Shown: positions 49,867 through 59,290 of the stretch, one piece after another
Layout: every line of letters starts with the position of its first letter
How positions within the stretch are numbered: position 1 is the first letter of the stretch
Source of the DNA: Trypanosoma brucei gambiense DAL972
Taxonomy: Eukaryota > Euglenozoa > Kinetoplastea > Trypanosomatida > Trypanosomatidae
Length of the DNA stretch: 64,000 bases
Direction: 5' to 3'
NCBI RefSeq assembly: GCF_000210295.1
Contig: NC_026742.1
Location: forward strand, 2,027,061 to 2,091,060
Position numbers and translations under genes: made by a program
Notes under the pieces: model-generated
The model's input: only the letters and a program-made list of their open reading frames with translations
Database searches by the model: none
Told to the model about the DNA's origin: nothing

Positions 49867-50466
49867 ATTGTGATCCCAACCATTCCACTTGTCTCCACAC
49901 AGTTATGTGCACATACAAGTGGGGCAGCAAACATCCTTTCATATTAACCTTATTTTCTATCAGGGACTATAAAAATGGTAATTTAATATTGGTTCCCTTA
50001 AACATCCACTTTTATAANNNNNNNNNNNNNNNNNNNNNNNNNNNNNNNNNNNNNNNNNNNNNNNNNNNNNNNNNNNNNNNNNNNNNNNNNNNNNNNNNNN
50101 NNNNNNNNNNNNNNNNNTTTCCACCAGATAATGATATTATGGGTTCTCAGGAAATGACTATTGGAAGTGTGGGTGTGTGCTATTGCATTGCCTCTCTGCT
50201 TGTAAATTATGGTATTTGATTTCCACTGTCACTTAGAATTGTATTTAGTAGGAAGGAGGGACAGTTCCATGCTGTGATGTGTGCAGTGTGCTTTATTGAT
50301 GACCTGATTGACTGTAATGGTGTCACTACTCATATTGATACTATTACTATTGCTATTCTTTGTATTTCCCACTGTTGATTCCATTAATCTCTCCTAATTC
50401 TCATGACAAGAATCCACTACAAGACAGCAGACACAAGTTTCGATACCATCGAAATTAACAACAATC
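49867..50466 (+). promoter_or_regulatory. BARP spacer 4, shortened by an assembly gap
   Basis: About 390 bp shorter than other spacers because the N run at 50018-50117 replaces more sequence than its length. Bases beside the gap (49965-50017 and 50118-50170) differ from the consensus at many positions and are probably read errors. The leader is of the 'cgaaatt' type. Confidence 0.6.
50018..50117. other. Assembly gap (100 N)
   Basis: Default-length gap inside a tandem array, where a collapsed or missing unit cannot be excluded. Confidence 0.99.
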
Positions 50467-51249
50467 ATGAGCATCACTTTTCATAGTTTATGGCTACTTT
50501 TGACAGTGTTATGCACTGCAGGTATTCGTGCTCATCATGTCTGGAATGATTGCTTTGCTGATGGAAACCATCCGCCTGTAGATGAGATTCCCGTCTTGTG
50601 TCGTGTGGCGGAACAACTTCGAGGTTTACCGGATACAGTAAGTTCTGCTCTTGTTAATGCCGCTGCTGCTTCGAGTAAAGCATTTGAAGCAAAGGTACAA
50701 GCAGAGGAAGCTGTGGAACTTGCCGAGTCAAAAGGCCTAAACGTTACGAAAGCGAAGGAAGCTGCTGTGAGAGCAACACTCGCTGCTGAAGCTGCGGCTA
50801 CGGCTGCAAGTAATGTGGAAATTAACGCTGCAAATATTGCTGCTTTGCCGTGGTCACAAAGAAGACAGGATGTGGGGTTACAGGAACTTGCACTATGCGA
50901 CAATGTGGACAAGGATGTACGAGAGGCAGCAGCAAAGTGTACAAAGAAAGCGGAAAACGTGACAGCCCAATCACTCAGTGAGGCACTAGAAGCGTTGGAG
51001 AATCTGTACACTGATGTGAATACCCGGGAGACCTTGCGGCGGGAAGATGTTGAGTTCCACACGGAGCTGAAATCGTTAGAGGAACACGTGGAAGAGGCTG
51101 TCCGTGCACAAAGAGAAGCTGAAGCCGCAGCTGCCGAGGCAAATGAAACAGCCGGCACAAATACGGGACCAGTTGGAAATTCCGTTGCATCACGTGAAGG
51201 GTCGGTGCTGCTACTGATGGCTGGACTGTTTCTCAGTTCTGTACTGTAA
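50467..51249 (+). CDS. BARP: BARP copy 5 (type B variant)
   Basis: 260 residues, close to copies 3 and 9 but with its own changes: GNHPPVDEIPVLCRV near the mature start, LQELALCDNVDK, ENVTAQSLSEALEALENLYTD, and VASREGSV (Arg for the usual Pro) just before the hydrophobic GPI tail. Signal peptide and the three sequons are kept. Confidence 0.92.
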   Translation: MSITFHSLWLLLTVLCTAGIRAHHVWNDCFADGNHPPVDEIPVLCRVAEQLRGLPDTVSSALVNAAAASSKAFEAKVQAEEAVELAESKGLNVTKAKEAAVRATLAAEAAATAASNVEINAANIAALPWSQRRQDVGLQELALCDNVDKDVREAAAKCTKKAENVTAQSLSEALEALENLYTDVNTRETLRREDVEFHTELKSLEEHVEEAVRAQREAEAAAAEANETAGTNTGPVGNSVASREGSVLLLMAGLFLSSVL

Positions 51250-52255
51250 GAGGTTACAACTCCATGAATTGTGATCCCAACCATTCCACTTGTCTCCACA
51301 CAGTTATGTGCACATACAAGTGGGGCAGCAAACATCCTTTCATATTAACCTTATTTTCTATCAGTGACTATTAATATTGTTATTTTATTTTGTTTCATTT
51401 ATACTTTCACTTTTATTATTCTTTTTTACTTTACTTTTCCTTTACAATGTTATCTTTCCAACCTGTTCCAACTTTTATCCTTTATTTTTATAACTGCTTA
51501 ACTAGTGTGTCTATTGCCCTACTTTTAGTTGTATTTTTCCTTTATTACCTTCTTTATTTCATTATTTTATTCATGTAATGCACTGAGGTGATTGCGTGTG
51601 AGCATCGCCACCTATGCGTTACAATAGTGACACTTTTTAAATCAAAATCTATCATTCCTACGCATCCATAATGTCCTATTGTATGCGTAAAGCTAACTGA
51701 TTCTGAGGGTTTTTATTTTATCATGAAGCAAAACTCTTACGCTGTGGGGTTACTTTCACATATCTCTCTCCCATTACTCATTACACTTATTTTATGTTGT
51801 ATTCTCTCCCTTTTTATTTCATATCTCTATATTTTATGTTACTGTCAGTAGGTTGTATCGTAATAGTGTAGGATACCCTAAATACTCAATACATGTGCTC
51901 TTACTGATTCCATCAGATATTGATATTATCGTGTCTAATGAAATGACTATTGGAAGTTTGGGTGTGTGCTATTGCATTGCCTCTCTGCTTTGTAATTATG
52001 GTATTTGATTTCCACTGTCACTTAGAATTGTATTTAGTAGGAAGTGGGGACAGTTCCATGCTGTGATGTGTGCAGTGTGCTTAAATGATGAGCTAATTGA
52101 CTGTAATGGTGTCACTACTCATATTGATACTATTAATGTTGCTATTCCTTGTATTTCCCACTGTTGATTCCATTAATCTCTCCTAATTCTCATGACAAGA
52201 ATCCACTACAAGACAGCAGACACAAGTTTCGATACCATCCAAATTAACAACAATT
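51250..52255 (+). promoter_or_regulatory. BARP inter-gene spacer 5
   Basis: Conserved spacer with a few private differences (for example aatagtgacactttttaaatc near 51620). It ends in the 'ccaaatt' leader. Confidence 0.5.
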
Positions 52256-53059
52256 ATGAGCATCACTTTTCATAACTTATGGCTACTTCTGACAGTGTTG
52301 TGCACTGCAGGTATTCGTGGTGATCGAGTCTGGTACGATTGTCCAGAAAAAGGTGTGGACACATCGCGGGACGACATACAAGCTTTGTGCCGTGCGGCGG
52401 AGCAGTTCAGAGGCCTATCACAAACAGTAACATCTGCTGTGGAAACTTCCGCTACTGCTTCGAGTAAAGCATTTGAAGCAAAGGTACAAGCAGAGGAAGC
52501 TGTGGAACTTGCCGAGTCAAAAGGCCTAAACGTTACGAAAGCGAAGGAAGCTGCTGTGAGAGCAACACTCGCTGCTGAAGCTGCGGCTACGGCTGCAAGT
52601 AATGTGGAAATTAACGCTGCAAATATTGCTGCTTTGCCGTGGTCACAACCAAGCAGTGATGCAGGTTTACAGAAGCTGGCACTATGTGAAAACATCGACA
52701 AGAGTTTACGACAGTTGGCATCAGAGTGCTCGAAGAGAGCGGAAAACGTGACAGCCCAATCGCTCAGTGAGGCGTTGGAGGGACTAAAAAAACTACGCTA
52801 CAATGATGTATACGTTAAGGAAATATTAGAGAGAGAAGATGTTGAGTTCCACAAAGAGTTTATGTGGTTGCAGCACCACCTCCGGGAGGCAGTTCATGCA
52901 CGAAAACAGGCTGAGGATGCAGCTGCCGAGGCGAATGAAATTGCCGGCACAAATACGGGACCAGTTGGAAATTCCGTTGCATCACCTGAAGGGTCAGTGC
53001 TGCTACTGATGGCTGGACTGTTTCTCAATTCTGTACTGAAAGAGGTTGCAACTCCATGA
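52256..53059 (+). CDS. BARP: BARP copy 6 (divergent type A, stop lost)
   Basis: 267 residues. Signal peptide, then a private mature start (GDRVWYDCPEKGVDTSRDD), the shared Ala-rich core, and a divergent second half (ALCENIDKSLRQLASECSKR, LKKLRYNDVYVKEILERE, WLQHHLREAVHARKQAED). The usual TAA is AAA at 53039-53041, so the protein ends NSVLKEVATP, an extension like that of copies 4 and 7 but from a different base change. The change is only about 30 bp from an assembly gap, so a read error is possible. Confidence 0.88.
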   Translation: MSITFHNLWLLLTVLCTAGIRGDRVWYDCPEKGVDTSRDDIQALCRAAEQFRGLSQTVTSAVETSATASSKAFEAKVQAEEAVELAESKGLNVTKAKEAAVRATLAAEAAATAASNVEINAANIAALPWSQPSSDAGLQKLALCENIDKSLRQLASECSKRAENVTAQSLSEALEGLKKLRYNDVYVKEILEREDVEFHKEFMWLQHHLREAVHARKQAEDAAAEANEIAGTNTGPVGNSVASPEGSVLLLMAGLFLNSVLKEVATP

Positions 53060-53072
53060 ATTGTGATCCCAA

Positions 53073-53172
53073 NNNNNNNNNNNNNNNNNNNNNNNNNNNN
53101 NNNNNNNNNNNNNNNNNNNNNNNNNNNNNNNNNNNNNNNNNNNNNNNNNNNNNNNNNNNNNNNNNNNNNNNN
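53073..53172. other. Assembly gap (100 N) hiding the ingi 5' end
   Basis: To the left is the start of a BARP 3' UTR; to the right, the inside of an ingi reading frame. Missing are about 0.5 kb of BARP spacer and the 5' part of the ingi (including its 5' promoter and endonuclease region), so the true size is much more than 100 bp. Confidence 0.9.
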
Positions 53173-53948
53173 CAAAGCTCATTTACGCATGGCTAAAAGC
53201 TAACTGGAGGAATTTTCTTCTCAAGATTGACGAGCTCTGCAGGAAAATTGGTAGAGAGAAGAACGTCAACAGCCTGGAACAGAAATTGAGCTCCGCCATC
53301 CGCATTGCGACGAAGGTCTCCGTCCCCCGTGGCTGCAAAGCAACGCCACCACATTGGACACCTGAGCTCGCGAAACTCGATGAAAAAGTCGCTGGATGCG
53401 GACCCTCCCACCGAAGGGAAAAGTTGGTAGCAACGCGTAAGCAGATCCTGGACCGTACCACAAAGAAGAGATGGAGCACGCTATGCTCCAGACTTGCGGT
53501 GTCAGACCGCTGCAGTTGGCACATTGTCAAGAAGGTATATGCGCCACGACCACTAACCACACCGGCTGTACTTGTTGATAACGCGGCCATCACGGACTAC
53601 CGTCAAGCTGAGAGGTTCAGTAAACTGTACTCGTCCCGCGCAAGAAGGCACCCCGACTCACACCCACCAGCACCAATAAAGACGATAGCGAGTGAGTTCA
53701 GTCCCATCACGATGGCTGAACTACGGAGATCGATCAAACTGCTACCGAGTGGATCCGCAGCCGGACCTGATTGCTTATACAACGAGGCACTGCAACATCT
53801 CGGCAGAACAGCGCTGAATGTTGTTCTGAGGCTATTCAATGAGAGCCTACGAACGGAAGTCGTGCCACCTGCATGGAAGACTGGTGTTATCATCCCCATC
53901 CTGAAGGCCGGAAAAAGGCGGAGGACCTCGATTCTTACAGGCCTGTGA
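53173..53948 (+). pseudogene. ingi ORF fragment 1 (upstream of RT core)
   Basis: Open from the gap edge to the stop at 53948, so it has no start of its own here. It carries the region between endonuclease and RT and the first RT motifs (PITMAELRRSIKLLPSGSAA, then GPDCLYNEALQHL and WKTGVIIPILKAG). The frame is lost in an A5 run at 53912-53916; the continuation is in the frame beginning at 53873, as if one A were missing. Confidence 0.85.
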
Positions 53949-55810
53949 CGCTCACGAGCTGTCTCTGCAAAGTCATGGAGCGCATAATTGCCGCGAGACT
54001 TAGAGACACTGTTGAGTCCCAGCTGGCGCCTCAGAAATCAGGATTTCGCCCCGGATGCTCAACGCTCGAGCAACTCCTGCACGTCCGCGCTGCCCTCTGC
54101 CGTCCCACGCACCAATATCGTACGGGTGCTGTATTCGTTGACTACGAGAAGGCATTTGATACAGTAGACCACGACAAAATTGCGAGGGAAATGCACAGAA
54201 TGAAGGTATCACCCCACATTGTGAAGTGGTGCGTATCATTTCTGAGTAACCGAACTGGCAGAGTGAGATTCAAGGAGAAGCTTTCCAGAAGCAGAACATT
54301 TGAGCGAGGAGTGCCACAAGGAACTGTCCTTGGCCCAATCATGTTCATTATTGTCATGAATTCGTTGAGCCAACGCCTTGAAGAAGTGCCGTTACTGCAG
54401 CACGGATTCTTTGCAGACGACCTGACGCTACTTGCGAGGCACACAGAGAGGGATGTCATCAACTACACGCTACAATGCGGTCTAAACGTGGTGTTACAGT
54501 GGTCAAAAGAGTACTTCATGTCTGTCAACGTAGCGAAAACGAAGTGCACACTCTTCGGGTGTATAGAGCGCCACCCCCTTACATTAAAACTGGACGGCGA
54601 AAGAATAGGAGCTGACAGGACACCGAAGCTTCTAGGAGTAACATTCCAGTGTCTGCAGGGGATGGCAACACATGCGGCCGAAACGAGACGCAAGATGGAC
54701 TTCCGACTACTTCAGATAGCAGCCATCTCAGCTTCTACATGGGGGCCAAGACGACAAGTACTGAGAGCTTTTTATCTAGCACTCGTACAGGCACACACCA
54801 TGTATGGCATTGAGGTATGGTACTGGGACGCTTCGGAACGAAGTCGCGACCTCCTTGCATCAGCACAACCCAAGGCTAGTCTAATCATAGCTGGCATACC
54901 GCATGGGACGCGCAAAGAGGACTCTCTGCTGGAAGCAAACCTCCTGCCACTCAAGACGACCACTCTTGTGCGCAGCATGAAATTCATACTGATCTGTGAG
55001 TCACGAGGCGGATGTTTGCGGCGCAGTGCTGAGGAAGTATACCGCAGCAAACACCCAGTCAGAGCCCTACATTCCCGTATCATGCGGTCTTATCCCCACC
55101 TCCACATTGAGCCACGCGAGCACCCACTAGAGACATCGACGCTCCGCCACAGCTGCCGACCGATATTTCACACGCAGATAAAGCTTGTGTGCGCTGATGA
55201 CCCTGACGATGTCAAACGGGAGGCTTCCGAAAAGTGGATTGAACGGCATTTTGCACGGAGAGGGAAGGAGCCACCGCGACGAGAGCACTACGAATTGTGG
55301 ACTGATGTATCCGTGTCCCTCGGTGAGAAGTCCGGAGCAGCTGCCCTGCTCTACAGAAGCAACACGCTGATTTGCGCACCCAAAACCGGAGCAGGGGAAC
55401 TCTCATGCAGTTACAGAGCGGAATGCGTAGCATTAGAGATAGGACTGCAACGGCTGCTGAAATGGCTTCCGGCATACAGAACCACACCGAGCAGGTTGTC
55501 CATCTTCTCTGACTCGCTGTCAATGTTAACAGCACTGCGGATGGGACCCCTAGCCGCAACGGACCCTATTCTAAGACGACTATGGAGGCTTCTGCTTCAA
55601 GTTCAGAGAAGGAAGATACGTATCCGACTGCAATTTGTGTTCGGCCATTGTGGCGTGAAACCGAATGAGGTTTGTGATGAAATGGCCAAAAAGGCCGCAG
55701 ATTTACCACAGTTGCGAGACACATGGATCCCCGACATCATTGCTTATGCGAAGCGAGTGCTTAAGTCGGAAGAAGTCCATGAGAACACTCATAGGTTTGG
55801 TATCACGTGA
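53873..55810 (+). pseudogene. ingi ORF fragment 2: reverse transcriptase and RNase H
   Basis: Long open frame with the RT palm motifs: YRPVTLTSCLCKVMERI, the first catalytic Asp in VDYEKAFDTVDHDK, the loop RGVPQGTVLGPIMF and the FADD box in FFADDLTLLA. An RNase H domain follows with its acidic residues in place: Asp in ELWTDVSVS, Glu in YRAECVALEIG, Asp in IFSDSLS, and the last His/Asp in GHCGVKPNEVCDEMAKKAA. The catalytic residues appear intact, but the frame is broken upstream (53912-53916) and ends at a TGA at 55808-55810 inside the domain tail, with the true continuation in another frame. Confidence 0.88.
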
Positions 55811-56416
55811 AAAACACTTTCCAACAAAACATAATGAAGAACTGACGAAGGAAGAAGAAACAGCACTGGGACGCTTTCCGGTTGGATCTTCAAGACACTA
55901 TGGATGGATGTTGCGAAAGATCAACCCGAGTGTGCCACACAGTGCCGATGGTGTAACCCGCAACATGCAGCGATAGTGCCAACAATACAAACAGCCTCAA
56001 CTGTTGTGACACGCACTCTTCAGAGAACCTCCGAACCGACCAAATGTACGGAATGTGATGCCACATACCAATGCCGCTCGAGTGCTGTAACGCATATGGT
56101 AAACAAACATGGCTTTATGCGAGCTGATACCCTCCGGAGGATCAAATACGGCGATGCAACACCTGCAGTGGACATCCCCCCGGAGCCCCCTCTAGTGGTA
56201 GCGACCATTCTCTACCATCGAGCACACGAGTCCCGATGAGACCGCAGGTGCTTCATTGTACCCTCTGTGCCTCCAAATTCGCAGTGCCAGGCCGACTATT
56301 ACACCACCTTAGAACAATACATGGCATAGGCAGCGGTAGTTGCCGCGTGAAAAGGGGACGAGAGAACGAGGACTCATTGCAAGGAGATGGTAGAGCCCCA
56401 GCACCGCCAGCCCCTC
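55811..56416 (+). pseudogene. ingi ORF fragment 3: linker and first C2H2 zinc fingers
   Basis: Continues the ingi ORF in three successive frames: EEETALGRFPVGSSRHYGWM, then a Cys-rich CATQCRWCNPQH, and fingers CTECDATYQC...H (C-x2-C-x12-H-x4-H, about 56046-56112) and CTLCASKFAVPG...H (about 56260-56330). Frame changes fall near 55790-55810, 55910-55940 and 56230. The RIME insertion at 56429 cuts the ORF further. Confidence 0.75.
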
Positions 56417-56428
56417 AGGATACACGGA
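56417..56428. repeat. RIME target-site duplication, left copy
   Basis: aggatacacgga, repeated exactly at 56933-56944 on the other side of the RIME. Twelve bp is the known duplication length for ingi/RIME insertions. Confidence 0.92.
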
Positions 56429-56439
56429 TTTTTTTTTTT

Positions 56440-56672
56440 GAAATTTTCTTCGTGCCTTCGTGAGAGTTTCCCCCCACTGGCGCGGCCATCAGCCATCACC
56501 GTAGAGCCCTGAGATGCTATCGGTCTGGCGACTGTGGCAGAGTCTCCCTTTTTCATTCATCCTAACAAACCCTCTATAATTTTTGTTGTATTTCCGCATA
56601 TGAACGGAATACAGCAGATGGGGCGAGAAGCCTCCCACCCTGGACTCTCCCAAAGATGCCAATTGGCAATCC
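56440..56672 (-). repeat. Inverted repeat, left arm (RIME 3' half)
   Basis: About 233 bp, nearly the reverse complement of 57748-57980 with scattered mismatches. It arises because the RIME 3' half and the ingi 3' end are homologous and the RIME is inserted backwards. Confidence 0.85.
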
Positions 56673-56855
56673 TTTTTTTTGGAGGTCCACATCACCGGAC
56701 AGCAGCATCTTAGCGCGGATGATACTGCTGATGGCACGCTGGCACGTGCCCAGGGACCGACAAATGAAAAACGGTGTCCCAGCAAGACGCTGCTGATCCC
56801 TGTGCTGTATGATGCCGTAGCCGGAGCACAGCAGTGTTCCACATGAAAGGAACGT

Positions 56856-56932
56856 TGGTGGCTCTTGGCTTCCCCCGATGAGATGGGGTACTGGACCCTG
56901 GCACCACGTTGAGGTGGCCGGCATCGCCAGGG
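56856..56932 (-). promoter_or_regulatory. Pr77 element of the RIME (promoter/HDV-like ribozyme signature)
   Basis: First 77 bp of the RIME. In the related T. cruzi L1Tc this block acts as an internal promoter and as a hepatitis-delta-like self-cleaving ribozyme. Here the first seven bases CCCTGGC are exactly complementary to GCCAGGG about 30 nt downstream, as required for the P1 helix of that fold. Whether this copy is active is not known. Confidence 0.7.
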
Positions 56933-56944
56933 AGGATACACGGA
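56933..56944. repeat. RIME target-site duplication, right copy
   Basis: Exact copy of 56417-56428; the ingi reading resumes directly after it (RKLPFQCDLCESSF). Confidence 0.92.
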
Positions 56945-57746
56945 AGCTGCCGTTTCAATGTGACCTGTGCGAGTCGAGCTTCGGTACACGTTCTTCCCTG
57001 TCACTACACAAGAAATAAAACATAAAAGCATAGTGACGGAGGACGGTACCGTGGTGTTGGTGCAATTCCCTCGTAAGCGTGCCCGTGAGGGAAACGTTGA
57101 CGTCCCGGGGAAAGGCGAGGTGCAGTGTGGTGTGTGCCAAAAAGTGCTCAGTTGCAGGGACTCCCTCATCCGACACTGTAAGGCTTTCCACAAAGGTGAG
57201 GGAATCGAGCTTAAATGCAGCAAAAGCACAAAATTGTGTGCCACTGATTCCCCGCATACAAACACATACATGTTGGTGTGCCAGACATGCTGAAGGCAGT
57301 GTGCTAGCAAAACTGCCCTCACCCTACATCAAAAGAAGATGCACGGTATGAGAGTAGAGCGCGCTGTTACCAGCCAACGCGGCGACTGCGAAGAAACGTC
57401 GCTGCACTTGATGAGCTGTCCCGGTTTGAAGGAGTTACGTGTCAGGTTTGCGGTAGAAGGTGAGTGTGTGCAGGATATATGATTCTCCAAAAGGCTGGCG
57501 CAATTTCTCATTGTGGTTGAACGGAGCCTGCCGCAGGTGAAGTCCTCACCTAAGGTAACAGTCATACAACCCACTCTCCCTTCTGCAACTTCCCCCCTTA
57601 TTACCGAGTGTGGAGCTAGCAGGAAAAGCACCGGACGCAGGAATAGTCCAGACACTCTCAGAGATAGAGGAGGTATGCAGTCAACAAGCAACAGAAACAG
57701 AAAGAGGGAGAGAGGATAATAAACGAATAACAAAAATCAAAACAAA
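56945..57746 (+). pseudogene. ingi ORF fragment 4: remaining C2H2 zinc fingers and tail
   Basis: Resumes after the RIME with finger FQCDLCESSFGTRSSLSLH, interrupted by a TAA, then the complete finger VQCGVCQKVLSC...H (C-x2-C-x12-H-x4-H, about 57120-57192) and a third one (VCQTC, in-frame TGA, then TALTLHQKKMH). The part up to 57746 is further frameshifted (RAVTSQRGDCEETSLHLMSC). Zinc fingers at the C-terminus are a known ingi feature, thought to bind nucleic acid. Confidence 0.72.
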
Positions 57747-57747
57747 A

Positions 57748-57980
57748 GGATTGCTAATTGACATCTTTTGGAGAGTCCGGGGTGGGGGGCTTCTCGCCCC
57801 ATCTGCTGTATTCCGTTCAACTGCGGAGCTACAACAAAAATTATAGAGGGTGTGTTAGGATGAATAAAAAAGGGAGACTCTGCCACAGCCGTCAGACCGA
57901 TAGCATCTCAGGGCTCTACGGTGATGGCTGATGGCCGCGCCAGTGGGGGGAAACTCTCACGAAGGCACGAAGAAAATTCC
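57748..57980 (+). repeat. Inverted repeat, right arm (ingi 3' end, RIME-related)
   Basis: Partner of 56440-56672; it carries the end of the ingi ORF (LLAPSAVFRSTAELQQKL) and the 3' untranslated end. The arms are separated by about 1.07 kb. Confidence 0.85.
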
Positions 57981-57987
57981 AAAAAAA

Positions 57988-58489
57988 TTTCACATATCTC
58001 CCTCCCATTACTCATTACACTTATTTTATGTTGTATTCTCTCCCTTTTTATTTCATATCTCTATATTTTATGTCACTGTCAGTAGGTTGTATCGTAATAG
58101 TGTAGGATACCCTAAATACTCAATACATGTGCTCTTACTGATTCCATCAGATATTGATATTATCGTGTCTAACGAAATGACTATTGGAAGTTTGGGTGTG
58201 TGCTATTGCATTGCCTCTCTGCTTTGTAATTATGGTATTTGATTTCCACTGTCACTTAGAATTGTATTTAGTAGGGAGTGGGGACAGTTCCATGCTGTGA
58301 TGTGTGCAGTGTACTTAAATGATGAGCTGATTGACTGTAATGGTGTCACTACTCATATTGATACTATTAATGTTGCTATTCTTTGTATTTCCCACTGTTG
58401 ATTCCATTAATCTCTCCTAATTCTCATGACAAGAATCCACTACAAGACAGCAGACACAAGTTTCGATACCATCCAAATTAACAACAATT
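57988..58489 (+). promoter_or_regulatory. BARP spacer 6, right part, after the ingi
   Basis: Begins within the conserved BARP spacer (tttcacatatct) and then follows the consensus to the leader of copy 7. The ingi thus sits about 0.5 kb downstream of a BARP stop codon, leaving the splice signals of the next gene intact. Confidence 0.6.
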
Positions 58490-59290
58490 ATGAGCATCAC
58501 TTTTCATAACTTATGGCTACTTTTAACAGTGTTATGCACTGCAGGTATTCGTGCTCATCATGGCTGGACCAATTGCTACCCTGCGGGAACCAGTCCACCT
58601 GTAGAAGAGATTCGTGCGTCATGCGAAGTGGCTCACCAACTTCGAGGACTATCACAAACAGTAACATCTGCTGTGGAAACTTCCGCTGCTGCTTCGAGTA
58701 AGGCATTTGAAGCAAAGGTACAAGCAGAGGAAGCTGTGGAACTTGCCGAGTCAAAAGGCCTAAACGTTACGAAAGCGAAGGAAGCTGCTGTGAGAGCAAC
58801 ACTCGCTGCTGAAGCTGCGGCTACGGCTGCAAGTAATGTGGAAATTAACGCTGCAAATATTGCTGCTGTGCCGTGGCTAGAACGAAGACAAAATACAGGT
58901 TGGGAGGTGCTTAAGAAATGCATTAACTTAGACGATGATATAAAAAAAATGGCATCGAAGTGTAAAAGTGCAGCGGAAGTTGTAACAGCCGAATCGATCA
59001 GTGCGGCATTGAACGATTTGGGGAAGACATTTATAAGTGAGAAGTCTCGAGAAACCTTACGGAAGGAAAGCGTTGAGTTCCATAAAGAGCTCGCGTCTTT
59101 AGAGGAACATGTCGAAGAAGCTGTCCGTGCACAAAAACGGGCTGAGGATGCAGCTGCAGATGCGAATGAAACAGTCGGTACAAATACGGGACCAGTTGGA
59201 AATTCCGTTGCATCACCTGAAGGGTCAGTGCTGCTACTGATGGCTGGACTGTTTCTCAGTTCTCTACCGTTAGAGGTTACAACTCCATGA
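58490..59290 (+). CDS. BARP: BARP copy 7 (type A, stop lost), same protein as copy 4
   Basis: 266 residues; I see no difference from copy 4 in the translation, including the extended end LSSLPLEVTTP caused by TTA in place of TAA at 59270-59272. Its spacer is clean and unlike the damaged one after copy 4, so the stop loss is a real variant and not a gap-edge artefact. Confidence 0.92.
   Translation: MSITFHNLWLLLTVLCTAGIRAHHGWTNCYPAGTSPPVEEIRASCEVAHQLRGLSQTVTSAVETSAAASSKAFEAKVQAEEAVELAESKGLNVTKAKEAAVRATLAAEAAATAASNVEINAANIAAVPWLERRQNTGWEVLKKCINLDDDIKKMASKCKSAAEVVTAESISAALNDLGKTFISEKSRETLRKESVEFHKELASLEEHVEEAVRAQKRAEDAAADANETVGTNTGPVGNSVASPEGSVLLLMAGLFLSSLPLEVTTP

Larger units (their letters stand above)
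56429..56932 (-). mobile_element. RIME short retroposon nested in the ingi, opposite orientation
   Basis: 504 bp, the usual RIME size (about 0.5 kb). Read on the minus strand it starts at 56932 with ccctggcgatgccggccacc, the conserved start of trypanosomatid ingi/RIME/L1Tc elements (Pr77), and ends in a poly(A) tail (T-run at 56429-56439 on the + strand). Exact 12-bp duplications flank it. It contains a minus-strand open frame (56574-56924, 116 residues from its ATG) whose end (LLAPSAVFRSYAEIQQKL) matches the end of the ingi 3' ORF. RIMEs are non-autonomous and are mobilised by ingi enzymes. Confidence 0.95.
53173..57987 (+). mobile_element. ingi non-LTR retrotransposon (5' end missing, degenerate)
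   Basis: An ingi-clade LINE-like element inserted in a BARP spacer. In order it shows RT, RNase H and a string of C2H2 zinc fingers, then a 3' part shared with RIME, ending in a short A-rich tail at 57981-57987 next to normal BARP spacer (tttcacatatct). Full-length ingi is about 5.2 kb; here about 4.3 kb is present once the 504-bp RIME is subtracted. The apurinic-type endonuclease and 5' Pr77 region are lost in the gap at 53073-53172. Several frameshifts break the single long ORF expected. The 5' target-site duplication cannot be read. Confidence 0.93.

Noticed and set aside
56489..57322. A 277-residue minus-strand open frame across RIME and ingi
   Set aside because: It crosses the RIME/ingi junction and is antisense to the ingi zinc fingers, so it is an accidental fusion created by the insertion.
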